Below are positions 9,753-20,613 of a stretch of DNA of 64,000 bases, piece by piece. The stretch is taken from NCBI RefSeq assembly GCF_015709525.1, contig NZ_JADNRA010000034.1, positions 124,001 through 188,000 of the forward strand. Direction: 5' to 3'. This stretch comes from Methylocystis sp. L43. GTDB taxonomy: Bacteria > Pseudomonadota > Alphaproteobacteria > Rhizobiales > Beijerinckiaceae. A program made the position numbers and the translations under genes. Under the pieces are notes generated by a model. That model was not told the DNA's origin. It did no database searches and was given only the letters and a program-made list of their open reading frames with translations. Every line of letters begins with the position of its first letter. Within the stretch, counting starts at the first letter, position 1.

Positions 9753-11054
9753 CTACTTGGCCATATGATCGCGGACCAGGAAGGCCACGGCGACGAGCGC
9801 GAGCCAGCCGATCGTCGCGGGCGCGACAATAATCGCCCACTCGATCCAGCGCCGGGGGTAGAGAGATTTCTCCGCAAGCGTCGGGCGAAGGAAGGAGACG
9901 AGATAGGCGCGCTGGGTTTCGAGATCGACGCGCGCGTTTTCAAACATCGATGCGGCGAGCGCATATCTTTGCTGGGCGAGATCAAGCTCGATCTGATGCA
10001 CGGAAAGCACGCCCGCGCGCTGCGCCAGAGAGCCCTGCCCCTTCTCGCCCCCGCCTGCGATTTGGGTCGAATATTCGTCGATCTGGCTCTTGAGGCTCTG
10101 AACCCGTGCGGTGAGCAGCCGCGCTTGAGGCGAGTCCGACGTCGCCGAGTCGCTGTGCAGCGCGAGATCTTCCTGCGTCTGCGCGAGCTCTAGCCGAAGC
10201 GAGGTGATGAGCTTGTTGACCGCCTCCGCCGCCGCTGGCGCGTCGAGCACGCCCTCGGCATTGCGCGCGTCGCGCATGGAGGCAGTCGCATTCTTCAACT
10301 GTTCTTCGGCGCGCGTCAATTCGGTGCGCGCCTGCGCCAGCGCATCGCGCCTGGAGCGCGTTGACAGTTCGTTAACCAGCCGTTCCGAAAGTTCAGTGAC
10401 GTTCTGTGCGATGGCGAGCGAATCGCGCGGCGTGAAGGCGCGCACATTGACGGAAATGATGCCAGACATCATGTCGATGCTCGCGTCGATCCGCCGTTTC
10501 CAGTATTTTTCCAGCTCCTCGACCGAATCTTCCGGATCGAAACTCGAAAAATAATCGACTCCGGAACGCGAGAACATGGCGCGCAAGCCGACCTTCCGGT
10601 CGAGCGCTTCGACCATCGAGCGGCTCCGGATGAAATTGACGAGAACCTGCGCGTCCTGCATCTGCTGAGAGGCCTGCGAACCCATGGCGCCTCCGCTCAA
10701 GAGATCGAGACTCGACGCTTCGCCGGCGCGCAGCGCGAATTTGGTTTCGGTCACATATTGCTTGCTGGCGATCAGCCCCCAATAGATCGAGGCGACGAGC
10801 AACGGGGCAACGACGAAGGCGGCGAAGCTGGCGAGAACGCCGAGGCGGAACGCGCGGTCGCCGCGTCGCGCCTGGAAGCCGCCGCCCCCGGCGATGACGC
10901 TCGTCGGCGCGCGCGATTTATTCGCGGCCCTGCGCAGCGCGCGCGAGATCGACTTCGCCTTGAAGCTCGCGTCCTGCGGGCTCAGCGGCCCTCGTTCGGG
11001 TTCGGCGAGCGCGACCGTGATCTCCGGCTGCTGGGCGTGAACGGCTTTAGGCAT
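9753..11054 (-). CDS. second KpsE-like capsule export protein
   Basis: Same class as the protein at 7316-8620 and clearly paralogous: both have a RSGVDYFS segment, an EELEKYWKRRIDASIDMMSGIISV-like region and a closing membrane helix with a YP..W approach. Membrane segments are at about residues 75-97 and near the C-terminus (IIVAPATIGWLALVAVAFLV). A basic cytoplasmic N-terminus of about 70 residues precedes the first helix. The ATG at 11054 lies inside the stop region of the ATPase gene (ATGCCTAA, 8-base overlap), indicating translational coupling; an in-frame extension to 11090 is less likely. Confidence 0.85.
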   Translation of the reverse strand: MPKAVHAQQPEITVALAEPERGPLSPQDASFKAKSISRALRRAANKSRAPTSVIAGGGGFQARRGDRAFRLGVLASFAAFVVAPLLVASIYWGLIASKQYVTETKFALRAGEASSLDLLSGGAMGSQASQQMQDAQVLVNFIRSRSMVEALDRKVGLRAMFSRSGVDYFSSFDPEDSVEELEKYWKRRIDASIDMMSGIISVNVRAFTPRDSLAIAQNVTELSERLVNELSTRSRRDALAQARTELTRAEEQLKNATASMRDARNAEGVLDAPAAAEAVNKLITSLRLELAQTQEDLALHSDSATSDSPQARLLTARVQSLKSQIDEYSTQIAGGGEKGQGSLAQRAGVLSVHQIELDLAQQRYALAASMFENARVDLETQRAYLVSFLRPTLAEKSLYPRRWIEWAIIVAPATIGWLALVAVAFLVRDHMAK

Positions 11055-11700
11055 TGAGCTTCTTATACAGTTCGATCGCGTCGTCGACATTGCTGAAGAC
11101 GTGCATTCGCCCGCCCGCCAGCACCATGCCGCGATCGCAATATTGCTGAATCGTCGTCATGGCGTGCGACACCATGATGATATCCGCCGTTCGCCGGCGC
11201 TTGGAGAACTCCTCTTGGCACCGCGCCGCGAAGCGCGCGTCGCCGACGGCGGTGACCTCGTCAATGAGATAGCAGTCGAATTCGATCGAAAGCGACAGGC
11301 CGAAGGCGAGACGCGCCATCATGCCGGACGAATAGGTGCGAATCGGCGCGTCGATATAGGCGCCGATCTCGGCGAAGTCCTCGACGAAGTCGACGACCTT
11401 GCGCGCGTCCTGTCCGTACACGCGCGCGACGAACTTCACGTTTTCGCGTCCGCTGAGCATCGGGTGCAGCCCGCCGGAAAACCCCAACGGCCAGGAGATG
11501 CGCGATGAGCGCACGACCCGCCCGCCATTGGGCAGCTCGGTGCCTGCGAGCAGGCGCATCAGAGTCGATTTTCCAGCCCCATTGACGCCGAGAATGCCGT
11601 AGCTGCGGCCAGCAGCGAAATCGAGGCTGACATGATCGAGCACGACCTTTCTGTGGCCGTGCGAGCGATAATACTTAAAGACATTGTCAAGCTTAATCAT
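11047..11700 (-). CDS. kpsT: KpsT-like ABC transporter ATP-binding protein
   Basis: ATPase subunit of an ABC-2 exporter that moves capsular polysaccharide across the inner membrane. Visible motifs are Walker A GVNGAGKST (about residues 38-46), signature YSSGMMARL, Walker B CYLIDEV and switch VSHAM. The 217-residue length is right for KpsT/BexA. No KpsM-type permease gene lies next to it here, which is unusual; it may be elsewhere in the genome. Overlaps the start of the following KpsE-like gene. Confidence 0.92.
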   Translation of the reverse strand: MIKLDNVFKYYRSHGHRKVVLDHVSLDFAAGRSYGILGVNGAGKSTLMRLLAGTELPNGGRVVRSSRISWPLGFSGGLHPMLSGRENVKFVARVYGQDARKVVDFVEDFAEIGAYIDAPIRTYSSGMMARLAFGLSLSIEFDCYLIDEVTAVGDARFAARCQEEFSKRRRTADIIMVSHAMTTIQQYCDRGMVLAGGRMHVFSNVDDAIELYKKLNA

Positions 11701-11896
11701 GATTCCCGAGCGGCGGACGGTCGTGTTCCGTCACATTCCCCCGGCGCAGCCCATAGCGCGCCGCAGGCCTTCGTTAGGCCGAATTTCTGGCTAAGTCATG
11801 GCGAGACAAACGCTTTTCCTTTAAACAGGAGAGGTTTGAATTTTCGTAAACTTCCACCGTCCCTGAATTGCCAAAACTCGACTGGAAGGCGCCCGC

Positions 11897-14404
11897 ATGA
11901 CGGAAAAGAAGTCCGAAACCAGGCTGCAATCGGTGCGCCGCCATCTGCGCAATGGCTACATTATCCTGACCACACGAGGCGTCGTGGCGCTTTACGGCGC
12001 GGCGATGCGTGAACTCGCGAAGCTGATCGATTCGCCGGTCGGCGTGTTTCTCGCGCCGCGCGATCTTTTGCGGGACGGTCCACGCTTCCTGCGCGAACAG
12101 GGGTTGCGCGCCGCCTGCGGCGCCGTGTTGCGCCAGATCGCCGCCCAATATGATCCGCCGCTGGGCCGGCGACGCAATCCGATCAACGACCCGCTGCGTC
12201 AGGCGGCCATCAGCTATTACTACACCTATGAATTGACCAAGCCGGATGGGGTCGTTCCCTCCCGGCGTCCCGTCAATGAAATGGATTTCGCGCTCGAGAC
12301 GCCTTTCGCCTATGACGCGGGGCCGAAGCGCGCGTCTTCGATCGTCGCCATCGTCCACGCCTTCTATCCGGACGTGCTGCCGCTTGTTCTCGAAAAGCTG
12401 CAGAACGTTCCCGGCGCGCTGGATCTTTGCGTCTCGACCGACACAGAGGAAAAGAGACGGGCGGTCGACGCGGTCTGCGCCGACTGGCGCAAGGGCAAGG
12501 TGTTAACGCGCGTCTGCCCGAATCGCGGCCGCGACATCGCCGCCAAATTTTTCGGATTTCGCGACGTCTACGACGACTACGAGCTGTTCATTCACCTTCA
12601 CACCAAGCGCTCGCCCCACGGCGGCGAGGCGCTGGCGCGCTGGCGCGACTATCTCATCGACAATCTTCTCGGGTCAGAGCGCGTGGCGCGCTCGATTCTC
12701 TCGCTGTTCGACGATCCGCGGCTCGGCGTCGTGTTCCCGCAGCATCTTTTCGAACTGCGCGGCATTTTGAATTGGGGCTACGACTACGATCTTGCGCGCA
12801 ATCTGTTGAAGCGGATGAACATCGACATCGACAAGAACCTCACGCTCGAATTTCCTTCCGGCTCCATGTTCTGGGGCAGGACCGCCGCGATCCGTCCGCT
12901 GCTCGACCTCGACATCGACTTTGCTGACTTTCCGCCAGAGAGCGCGCAGGTTGACGGCACGCTCGCGCACGCCATCGAGCGTTCCCTGCTGATGATCGCC
13001 GAATCTCGCGGTTTCGAATGGCTCAAAGTCGCGCAGCGCGATCTCTATCCGATGGGCCATACGCTGCTGCCCGTGCACAGCGCCGACGACGTCGCGAAGC
13101 ATCGGCTCAAGGTCTTCCAACCCGCGCTCGCATGCGTCGACTCCAATTTCTATCCTTTTGCGACTTTGATCGCCGAAACCCGGCCTCTGCTCTCCTATCC
13201 GTCGCGCAATGATCGGCCGCGCCTGACGCTGCTGACCCCGACCGTCAATCCGCAGCAGACCTTCGGCGGGATAGCGACCGCGATGAGACTCTTCTCGGCG
13301 TTGCTCGCCGAGCTCGGCGACGATTTCGATGCGCGCATCGTGGTGACCGACGCGGATATCGAACCCGAAGCCTATGCGGCGCTCCCCGGCTATGCGCCGG
13401 TTCCTTATGCGGCCAGCCTCGACGCCGAAAGGGCTGCGCTCGTCGACGCCAACGAGCGGGAAGGTGGCAGGCTGAACCTGCGCGCCAATGACTTTTTTTT
13501 CGCGACGGCCTGGTGGACCGCGGAATTCGCGCTGGCGATGGAGCGCGACCGCGCGCGCTATTTCGGCGGCGAGCGTCCGTTCATTTACCTCATTCAGGAC
13601 GACGAGCCGCACTTCTATGGCCGCGGCGCAAAGTCCTGTTTTGCCGAAGCGACCTATCATCACGGCGATCAGACAATCGCGATCGTCAACTCTGAAGAGC
13701 TATTCTCGGTCATGACCGAGAAATATCAGTTCCGTGACGCCTGTTATATTCCCTACGAGTTGAACGAACGCATTGGCGAGCGGCTGACGAACGTCGCGCG
13801 AGAGGCGACGATGCTGGTGTATGGGCGGCCAGCCGTGGCGCGCAACGCCTTCGAGTTGATTTGCGCGGCGCTCGTCATTTGGCAGCAGCGCGATCCGATT
13901 CGGGCGAGCCGCTGGAACATCATTTTTCTCGGCGAGGATTTTCCAGACTCGCTTCTCTATCCGGTGCAGAACGCCACTATCGGCGGCAAAGCCCGTCTCG
14001 AAGATTATGCCGACTACCTCAGTCGCGCGCTCGTCGGGGTTTCGCTGATGATCTCTCCCCACCCGAGCTACCCGCCGCTCGAAATGGCGGAAGCCGGGCT
14101 CGCGACAATCACCAATGCTTTCGCCGGGAAGGATTTGCGTCGCCGGTTCGACAATATCGTTTCGCCCGCGCGGCTTGATGCCGCATCGCTTGCGGATCTG
14201 ATCGAGAACACTGTCGCGAGAATGGAGCCTTTCGTCGGCGGCATCGTTCCGCGCCAACGCCACTCGGCGCCGTCGGCGGATCTGATGCGTCTCTTCGATC
14301 GCGCAACCGTCGCCGCTGAGCTGCGCCGCGCCGCGGCTTCGCCGCTCTATGCGACCGGCGAGACCTCCCGCTCCATCTCGGCGAGCACCTGCGAGATATA
14401 TTGA
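11897..14404 (+). CDS. rhamnan-synthesis RgpF-like / WsaF-like fusion glycosyltransferase
   Basis: An 835-residue protein with two parts. Residues about 140-420 match the rhamnan synthesis F (RgpF) family, with [25 protein letters not shown] and LHLHTKRS-like elements. Residues about 445-820 resemble the GT4-type rhamnosyltransferase WsaF, with an N-terminal [28 protein letters not shown] and [16 protein letters not shown] in the donor-binding half. The ATG at 11897 is favoured by position. A rhamnosyltransferase role fits the adjacent dTDP-rhamnose genes. Its last 58 bases overlap the 3' end of convergent rfbA. Confidence 0.85.
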   Translation: MTEKKSETRLQSVRRHLRNGYIILTTRGVVALYGAAMRELAKLIDSPVGVFLAPRDLLRDGPRFLREQGLRAACGAVLRQIAAQYDPPLGRRRNPINDPLRQAAISYYYTYELTKPDGVVPSRRPVNEMDFALETPFAYDAGPKRASSIVAIVHAFYPDVLPLVLEKLQNVPGALDLCVSTDTEEKRRAVDAVCADWRKGKVLTRVCPNRGRDIAAKFFGFRDVYDDYELFIHLHTKRSPHGGEALARWRDYLIDNLLGSERVARSILSLFDDPRLGVVFPQHLFELRGILNWGYDYDLARNLLKRMNIDIDKNLTLEFPSGSMFWGRTAAIRPLLDLDIDFADFPPESAQVDGTLAHAIERSLLMIAESRGFEWLKVAQRDLYPMGHTLLPVHSADDVAKHRLKVFQPALACVDSNFYPFATLIAETRPLLSYPSRNDRPRLTLLTPTVNPQQTFGGIATAMRLFSALLAELGDDFDARIVVTDADIEPEAYAALPGYAPVPYAASLDAERAALVDANEREGGRLNLRANDFFFATAWWTAEFALAMERDRARYFGGERPFIYLIQDDEPHFYGRGAKSCFAEATYHHGDQTIAIVNSEELFSVMTEKYQFRDACYIPYELNERIGERLTNVAREATMLVYGRPAVARNAFELICAALVIWQQRDPIRASRWNIIFLGEDFPDSLLYPVQNATIGGKARLEDYADYLSRALVGVSLMISPHPSYPPLEMAEAGLATITNAFAGKDLRRRFDNIVSPARLDAASLADLIENTVARMEPFVGGIVPRQRHSAPSADLMRLFDRATVAAELRRAAASPLYATGETSRSISASTCEIY

Positions 14405-15234
14405 CCATAGCCGCTTTTGGAGAGTCTTGACGACGCGGCGCGCGCCTGCGCGGTGTCAATCCACCCGGCGCGGAAGGCGATCTCTTCGAGACAAGCGACG
14501 CGCTGTCCCTGGCGCTGCTCGATGGCGCGCACATATTCGCTCGCCTCAATTAGCGCCTCGGGCGTGCCGGTGTCGAGCCAGGCGAATCCGCGGCCAAGGC
14601 GGGCGACCTGCAGTTCTCCGAGTTCCAGATAGACGCGGTTGAGATCGGTGATCTCCAATTCGCCGCGCGGCGAGGGCTTCAATTGCGCCGCGAATTCCGG
14701 CGCGCGTTCGTCGTAAAAATAAAGACCGGTCACCGCCCAATTCGATCGCGGCCGCGGCGGCTTTTCTTCGATCGTGATCGCGCGCCCGGCCGAATCGAAT
14801 TCGACCACGCCGTAACGCTCCGGATCGCGCACATGATAGGCGAATACCGCGGCCGAGCTGCGGGACGATTCGCTCAACACTTCCGGCAAGCCATGGCCGT
14901 AGAAGATGTTGTCGCCAAGGATGAGCACCGAGGGTTCGCCGTCGACGAATTCGGCGCCGATGAGATAGGCTTGGGCCAGTCCCTCCGGCCGCGGCTGCAC
15001 CGCATATGACAGCGACAGGCCCCATTGCGCGCCGCTCCCGAGCAGCCGCTTGAAGGAAAGCAGATCCTCCGGCGTGGTGATGATCAGGATCTCGCGCACG
15101 CCGGCGAGCATCAGCGTGCTGAGCGGATAATAGATCATCGGCTTGTCGTAGACGGGGAGCAATTGCTTCGACGTGACGAGCGTCATCGGATGCAGCCTGG
15201 TGCCGCTTCCTCCGGCGAGAATAATGCCGCGCAT
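14347..15234 (-). CDS. rfbA: glucose-1-phosphate thymidylyltransferase
   Basis: First step of dTDP-L-rhamnose synthesis: dTTP + glucose-1-phosphate to dTDP-glucose. The 295-residue protein starts [16 protein letters not shown] with the nucleotide-binding G-G-S-G-T-R-L motif, followed by [17 protein letters not shown] and [10 protein letters not shown]. The ATG at 15234 has AGGA upstream, and the gene begins 11 bases after the rfbD stop. Last gene of rfbBCDA. Its 3' end overlaps the convergent glycosyltransferase by 58 bases, suggesting limited intergenic space and possible antisense effects. Confidence 0.96.
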   Translation of the reverse strand: MRGIILAGGSGTRLHPMTLVTSKQLLPVYDKPMIYYPLSTLMLAGVREILIITTPEDLLSFKRLLGSGAQWGLSLSYAVQPRPEGLAQAYLIGAEFVDGEPSVLILGDNIFYGHGLPEVLSESSRSSAAVFAYHVRDPERYGVVEFDSAGRAITIEEKPPRPRSNWAVTGLYFYDERAPEFAAQLKPSPRGELEITDLNRVYLELGELQVARLGRGFAWLDTGTPEALIEASEYVRAIEQRQGQRVACLEEIAFRAGWIDTAQARAASSRLSKSGYGQYISQVLAEMEREVSPVA

Positions 15235-15245
15235 GAGAATCCTAT

Positions 15246-16127
15246 TCAGTTTGGAATTAATCGGGCGACGCAGGCGTTCACGGAATCGCGCCATTTTGGC
15301 AGCGCGACGCCATAGCGGGCTTCGAGCTTGGCGTTGTCGAGCCTTGAATTCGCCGGGCGGCGCGCCGGCGTCGGATAGTCCGCCGTCGCGATGCGCTTGA
15401 CGCGCACGGGCCTCCGGCCTTTCGTCTCCGCCGCCGAAAAGATCGCATCCGCCATGTCCGCCCAGCTGGCTTCGCCCTGCCCGGTCATGTGGAAAACGCC
15501 GCGCAGGCGCGGATCGGAATCCTCGACCAGTCTTTCGGCGATGGCGAGCAGCGCGTCGGCGATATCGAGCGCGCTTGTCGGATTGCCGATCTGATCGGCG
15601 ACAACGCCGATTTCATCGCGGTTCTCGCCAAGACGCAGCATCGTCTTGACGAAATTCGCTCCAAACGGGCTGTAAACCCAGGCGGTACGCAAAATGACCG
15701 AATTTTCGCAACGCGCCGCAATCTGCTTTTCGCCTTCGAGCTTCGAACGTCCATAGGCGCCGGTCGGACCGGGCGCATCGTCTTCGCGATAGGGGCGATC
15801 GAGCGTGCCATCGAAGACATAGTCGGTTGAAAGATGCAGCAGCGGCACGTTCAGTTCGGCCGCGGTCTCCGCGACAAAGCCCGCGCCCGCGCCATTGACG
15901 CGCATGGCGACGTCCGGCTCGCTTTCGGCCTTGTCCACCTGCGTGTAGGCGGCGGCGTTGATGATGGCGTCGCAGCGCACGCTGCGTAGCGATGCGAGTA
16001 TCATGTCGCGAGAAGAGAGATCGAAGCTGGGGCGGCCGAGCGCGAGCATTTCGACGCCTCTCGGCGCGCGCTCGATGAGCGAGCTGACGACTTGGCCGGT
16101 GAGCCCCGTGACGGCGATGCGCTTCAT
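15246..16127 (-). CDS. rfbD: dTDP-4-dehydrorhamnose reductase
   Basis: Last step to dTDP-L-rhamnose: NAD(P)H reduction of the 4-keto sugar. 293 residues. Short-chain dehydrogenase features are the N-terminal GLTGQVV nucleotide-binding loop, [20 protein letters not shown] and the catalytic Y-x3-K in YGRSK. ATG 16127 is chosen from the family N-terminus MKRIAVTG; the longer open frame upstream is out of family. It follows rfbC by 10 bases. Confidence 0.95.
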   Translation of the reverse strand: MKRIAVTGLTGQVVSSLIERAPRGVEMLALGRPSFDLSSRDMILASLRSVRCDAIINAAAYTQVDKAESEPDVAMRVNGAGAGFVAETAAELNVPLLHLSTDYVFDGTLDRPYREDDAPGPTGAYGRSKLEGEKQIAARCENSVILRTAWVYSPFGANFVKTMLRLGENRDEIGVVADQIGNPTSALDIADALLAIAERLVEDSDPRLRGVFHMTGQGEASWADMADAIFSAAETKGRRPVRVKRIATADYPTPARRPANSRLDNAKLEARYGVALPKWRDSVNACVARLIPN

Positions 16128-16137
16128 CTTGCCCACG

Positions 16138-16728
16138 TTAAGCGAAAACCTCCGGCAGATCGCGCAGCCGCGGCCATTTGCGGTCCTTGTCCGACAGCAC
16201 GGCGCTTTCGGCGGCGGCCGGCCACGCGATCCCGATGTCGGGGTCGTCCCAGGCGACGCCGCAATCATGCTGCGGCGAATAGAAATTCGTCACCTTGTAG
16301 ATGACTTCCGTATCGGGCTCGAGCGTGACGAAACCATGCGCGAAACCGATGGGAATGAACAGCTGACGCCAGTTCTCTTTCGAAAGCTCGACGACGACGT
16401 GACGCCCGAACGTCGGCGAAGACCGCCGTAGATCGACGGCGACGTCGAGAATGCGGCCGCTGATCACGCGGACGAGCTTGTCCTGCGCGAAGGGCGCGGT
16501 CTGGAAATGCAGACCGCGCACCGTCCCGACGTCGCGGGACAATGAGTGATTGTCCTGGACGAAGTCGAAATTCAATCCGGCGTTCGCCCAGGTCTTTTCA
16601 TTATGCGTTTCGCAAAAGAAGCCGCGCTCGTCGCCAAATTTTTTAGGCGTGACGAGCTTCAGCCCCGAAAGCTCGAGATCTTCAAACAAACAGCCCCCCT
16701 GTCGCGCGTCAGGCGACGGCTTCTTCAT
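16138..16728 (-). CDS. rfbC: dTDP-4-dehydrorhamnose 3,5-epimerase
   Basis: Epimerises C3 and C5 of dTDP-4-keto-6-deoxyglucose. The cupin core is clear: [28 protein letters not shown] (catalytic His), [13 protein letters not shown] and [11 protein letters not shown]. Starts at ATG 16728, inside the last 20 bases of rfbB, so the two genes are coupled. 196 residues, slightly longer than usual because of about ten extra N-terminal residues. Confidence 0.95.
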   Translation of the reverse strand: MKKPSPDARQGGCLFEDLELSGLKLVTPKKFGDERGFFCETHNEKTWANAGLNFDFVQDNHSLSRDVGTVRGLHFQTAPFAQDKLVRVISGRILDVAVDLRRSSPTFGRHVVVELSKENWRQLFIPIGFAHGFVTLEPDTEVIYKVTNFYSPQHDCGVAWDDPDIGIAWPAAAESAVLSDKDRKWPRLRDLPEVFA

Positions 16729-17785
16729 CTTGCTCGGTAAGCACGCCGAGGCGCTCGCCGCGATATGTGCCCGAGCGGATCGCTTGCCACCAATCCGAAT
16801 TGTCGAGATACCAGCGCACGGTTTTGCGAAGTCCGGTTTCAAACCGCTCGGCCGGCCGCCATCCGAGTTCCCGCTCGATCTTGGAGGCGTCAATGGCGTA
16901 GCGCAGATCATGTCCCGGCCGGTCGGCGACAAAGGCGATGAGATCGCGATGCGATCCGGCGCGCCGCGGACGAAATTCGTCCATCAGTTCGCAGATGGCT
17001 TCGACCACGTCGATATTGCGCCATTCATTGCGGCCGCCGACATTATAGGACTCGCCAACGTCGCCTTCGCGCGCCACGCGCATCAGCGCCGAGGCGTGAT
17101 CCTCGACATAAAGCCAGTCGCGCACATTCTCGCCGCGGCCATAGACGGGAAGCGGCTTCTCCTCGATCGCATTGATGATGGTGAGCGGAATGAGCTTCTC
17201 CGGGAAATGATAGGGTCCGTAATTATTGGAGCAATTGGTGACGATCGTCGGAAGACCGTAAGTGTGACGCCAGGCGCGCACGAGATGGTCGGAGCCCGCC
17301 TTCGAGGCCGAATAGGGCGACGTCGGGGCATAGGGCGTGTCTTCGTGAAACAGCCCTTCCGCGCCAAGCGCGCCGAACACCTCATCGGTGGAGATATGCA
17401 TGAAGCGGAAGTCGCGCGCGCGGGCGCGATCGAGTTGGCGCCAATAGTCCAGCGTCGCCCGCAGCATGACGAAGGTGCCGACGACATTGGTTTCGATGAA
17501 GGCCGCCGGCCCGTCGATCGAGCGATCAACGTGGCTTTCGGCGGCAAGATGCATGACGACGTCGGGCCGAAAATCCTCGAAGGCGCGCGCGACTGCCGCC
17601 GCGTCGCAGATATCGGCTTGGAGGAAGGAGAAACGCGGACTGTCGGCGACCGGCCGCAGCGATGCGAGATTTCCCGCATAGGTGAGCTTGTCGAGAACGA
17701 GAATCTGATCGACGCTCTTGCCGATGACGGCGCGCGCAACGGCCGAGCCGATGAACCCCGCGCCCCCGGTGATCAATATTTTCAT
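16709..17785 (-). CDS. rfbB: dTDP-glucose 4,6-dehydratase
   Basis: Converts dTDP-glucose to the 4-keto-6-deoxy sugar. 358 residues with the extended SDR pattern: GGAGFIGS at the N-terminus, [19 protein letters not shown] and the catalytic YSASK, then [17 protein letters not shown]. Start ATG 17785 matches the family [10 protein letters not shown]. First gene of the minus-strand rfbBCDA operon; the divergent gap to 17898 should hold its promoter. Confidence 0.96.
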   Translation of the reverse strand: MKILITGGAGFIGSAVARAVIGKSVDQILVLDKLTYAGNLASLRPVADSPRFSFLQADICDAAAVARAFEDFRPDVVMHLAAESHVDRSIDGPAAFIETNVVGTFVMLRATLDYWRQLDRARARDFRFMHISTDEVFGALGAEGLFHEDTPYAPTSPYSASKAGSDHLVRAWRHTYGLPTIVTNCSNNYGPYHFPEKLIPLTIINAIEEKPLPVYGRGENVRDWLYVEDHASALMRVAREGDVGESYNVGGRNEWRNIDVVEAICELMDEFRPRRAGSHRDLIAFVADRPGHDLRYAIDASKIERELGWRPAERFETGLRKTVRWYLDNSDWWQAIRSGTYRGERLGVLTEQDEEAVA

Positions 17786-17897
17786 CAAAGCCCCGCTTTT
17801 ATCTATCGCTCCGCCCTGAAATCGCGCCTTCACGCCCGCGCTGGGGAGCCCTATTGCGAAGGCGGCGGTCGGCGCTCATGCCGTTTACGCGGACTAT

Positions 17898-20060
17898 GTG
17901 GCGGAACAACGTCATGACACGGCACGAGAATTTGGCGCGGCGGCGAGCGTGACGGCGCTGAATTGCGCGATTGCCGCGCGCGCGGATATGCTTCGGGCGA
18001 CTTCAGCTTCGCATGGCGACGGCGCCATGCCTCACGATCGGGCGCGGCCGTCAATGTGGAGAGAGCAGTTCGACTATTATTGGGATGGGCGGCGCCGGCT
18101 GGCCATCGGCTGGTTCGAGGGCGCCGAACGCGCGGCGGTCCGGCCGGAACTCACGGTCGTCTCGGCGCGCGACGAGCGCTTTACGAGCGCGCCCACGCTC
18201 ATCGACGTCATCGGCGCCGCGCGCTGGCGCGCCCGCATCATTGTCGTTGACGTGCCTTCTGAGCATCGATTCGTGCGATTGACCGCGGCCGATGGCGCCG
18301 AACTCATCCTGGCGCTCTCCGCGGAGCGCGAACTGCCGCAGGGCGGCGACTGGCGCCTTCTCCTGACGTTGCTGCCGGACGCCGGCGGCGCCGACCCCGT
18401 CGCCTTTCGGCTGGCGGCGTTTCCGGCGCGCGGCGACGTCGAACGGCTGTCGCGCGAGCAGACCGCAGCGGCCGGCGCGCGATTGGTATGGGCGATCGGC
18501 CAGCGCCGCGTCGTCGAACGCGCCGACAACGCCGTCGTCATCCGCCTCGCGCCGGCGCGCCGCATCTTCCCGGCCTATCAGAGCCGACTCGTCCTGGAGG
18601 CGGCGCCGTTCGAATCATCGGCGGCGGCCGACGCGCGCGAGGCGCCCTTCGCGATTATGGAGCATTGGCTGCGCGAATCCGGCGCGCCGCGCATCATCCT
18701 TCGGCTGCGAATTCCCGATTCGATCGAAGAGAGCGCCACACTGCTTGGCCGATGCAGCGTCGCGCTGGCGATGAACCAGCGCCGGCGGCTGAAAGGCTGG
18801 ACGCTCGAGCAGCGGTCGGCGGGAGAACCGGCCGTCGATCCGCTCACCTTCGACGACCTGCGGCAGGCGACAGGCGATCCGCATGAACATCCCGACGCGG
18901 CGGAAACGGCGGAGCCGGTTGTCGTCGGCAATCTATTGGCGCTGCTTGTCGATCCTGACGAGGCGGAGGTCGACGGAATCGCCTTGCGTCGCAGCCGCGA
19001 GAAAGCCGCGCCCGGCATGGGCGAAACCGCGGAAATCGAATTTTACGGCGCGGCCCTTGGCGATGACGTCGGCCTTGTCTGCCCCGCCGCGGCGCCCGGC
19101 GATCTCGGGGTCGCCCCGGTCGATCCAGGCGGCCCCGCCTTCGCGCGGCTTTTCCGCGTTGAAGGCGACGCACTCGCGCCCCGCCGCGCGACGGATGACG
19201 AGGGACTTCTCGACGACCTCATGCGCCGCGCCGCCGACGCCGCGCGCGCCGCGACTGGCGCAGCCGCCCGCGCCGTGGCCGAGCGAGCCGCCGGTCTGAA
19301 AGGCCGACGCGACAAGTTCGTCGCTTCGCTGAACGGCGCTCTGGCGCGGGCGGAAGTCGCTGCGCGTTTCGAGCCGCCGGGCCTGTGGGATGCGCTCGAG
19401 CCTTTGGCGCAAGCGAGCTTCGCAGCGCTCGTCATCGGCGAGACGGGGCCGGCCCGCGCGCGTCTGCAGCAGCTCGGCGGCTATGGCGCCTTTTGCGCCG
19501 ATCCCGCGCTTGCCGCAGTCATTGCGGAGGGCGGCGAATTTGCGCAGTTCACGCGCCCCTCCGCCGAAGCCGCCCCAGCACGCAGCGCGCCCTCTCTGCT
19601 TGCGCGCTATCTCGACGCGTGTGGCGCGCAAGGCATGGCGCCGGCGGGCGTTGACGCCACGCAAGAAGCGCGGCTCATGCGCGCGCTTTTGAAAGAGCCG
19701 GACGTCGCCGCGTTGCGCGAGGCGCGCGTCGCTCTGGCGATCGACGACGGCGTCAGGCGCGAAGCAGCGAAGGCGGCGCGACTCATCATTGACCCCGCCG
19801 CAGTCGAACGAGCGCGCGCGCATTTCGCTGAAGCCGGCGCGACGGACGCGGCCGACATGCTCGAAGCCTATCTTGACTTGCGGCGCGCTGGCGGCTGGGC
19901 GCCGCCGCATGAAGCGCCGACTCTCGCCGCGCTCGTCGCGCGCGCCGGCGTCGAACGCGACGTCGCGCGGCTCGAAGCCGAAAGCCTCGCGCAGGCGCCG
20001 CCGGCTCAGGAGCGATCGAAGGGATTATTTGCGGCGATGCGCGGGTTGTTTGGACGCTGA
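17898..20060 (+). CDS. unrecognised large Ala/Arg-rich protein
   Basis: I do not recognise this family. The open frame gives up to 720 residues from GTG 17898. ATG codons at 17988, 18027 and 18054 are also candidates, and the last (MWREQFDYYWDGRRRLAIGWFEG) looks like the natural start of the folded part. The first ~330 residues are mixed alpha/beta with many beta strands; the rest is helical and alanine-rich. No signal peptide or membrane segment is evident. It is divergent from rfbB and closes the polysaccharide locus, which suggests, but does not show, a role with surface sugars. Confidence 0.65.
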   Translation: MAEQRHDTAREFGAAASVTALNCAIAARADMLRATSASHGDGAMPHDRARPSMWREQFDYYWDGRRRLAIGWFEGAERAAVRPELTVVSARDERFTSAPTLIDVIGAARWRARIIVVDVPSEHRFVRLTAADGAELILALSAERELPQGGDWRLLLTLLPDAGGADPVAFRLAAFPARGDVERLSREQTAAAGARLVWAIGQRRVVERADNAVVIRLAPARRIFPAYQSRLVLEAAPFESSAAADAREAPFAIMEHWLRESGAPRIILRLRIPDSIEESATLLGRCSVALAMNQRRRLKGWTLEQRSAGEPAVDPLTFDDLRQATGDPHEHPDAAETAEPVVVGNLLALLVDPDEAEVDGIALRRSREKAAPGMGETAEIEFYGAALGDDVGLVCPAAAPGDLGVAPVDPGGPAFARLFRVEGDALAPRRATDDEGLLDDLMRRAADAARAATGAAARAVAERAAGLKGRRDKFVASLNGALARAEVAARFEPPGLWDALEPLAQASFAALVIGETGPARARLQQLGGYGAFCADPALAAVIAEGGEFAQFTRPSAEAAPARSAPSLLARYLDACGAQGMAPAGVDATQEARLMRALLKEPDVAALREARVALAIDDGVRREAAKAARLIIDPAAVERARAHFAEAGATDAADMLEAYLDLRRAGGWAPPHEAPTLAALVARAGVERDVARLEAESLAQAPPAQERSKGLFAAMRGLFGR

Positions 20061-20357
20061 TGGCCACGCCCGCGCGGCCTGCGGCTGTTCGCCGGAACCT
20101 GTCTCGCCTCAATCGCGAGTTACCGGATCAATTTGCCTCCACGCCCCGCATGCAGTGAACGCAAAAATCTTCGATTCTCAGGAATGTGACACTGAATTGG
20201 ATTATTCTGCCGCGGAACGCGTCGCGCAAGACGAAAACGTCTTCTACTGCGCAGCAGAACAAAGGCGAATGACCTGCGTCTGGATCGATCGTGGCCGATG
20301 CACACTTGGCTCAGACCATCGGTTCCATGCCAGAGCCCCCGTGTTTAAGAGGACGAC
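20061..20357. other. intergenic region before the small ORF at 20358
   Basis: About 300 bases with no convincing gene. A short stem AAGACG-AAAA-CGTCTT is visible around 20228-20243, but it lacks a T-tract and has no clear role. The A+T content is higher than in flanking genes, consistent with promoter DNA. Confidence 0.35.
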
Positions 20358-20480
20358 ATGACAGATAGCGACAAGACCGAAGCGGAAATTCTGCAGCAGT
20401 GGATTGAGGCTGTCGGCGGCGGCATCTCTCTTGGAGAGAGCCTGTTGAAATCTGTAGAGGTGTCAAAAAGGGGCGATTAA
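20358..20480 (+). CDS. 40-residue small protein of unknown function
   Basis: ATG 20358 is preceded by AAGAGGA with seven-base spacing, a strong ribosome binding site. The 40-residue product is acidic at its start (MTDSDKTEAE), with an amphipathic helix (ILQQWIEAV), a GGGISLGESLLKSV stretch and a basic end. It precedes the CYTH-CHAD gene by 133 bases on the same strand. Too short to assign to a family; the ribosome site is the main support. Confidence 0.5.
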   Translation: MTDSDKTEAEILQQWIEAVGGGISLGESLLKSVEVSKRGD

Positions 20481-20613
20481 GCTGACGATCGTGCTGAAGA
20501 AAAAGAAGCAGAGAAAAGGGGCCGACCAAACACAGCCATAGTCGCTCCGGACCGACCCGCAGAGATAGCGCCGACCGAGCGCTACGCGCGCTACAAAATG
20601 ATATAATCGTCAC

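Noticed and set aside
16729-16932. N-terminal extension of RfbC to 264 residues
   Set aside because: The extension is rfbB sequence read in another frame; family proteins start near MKKP at 16728.
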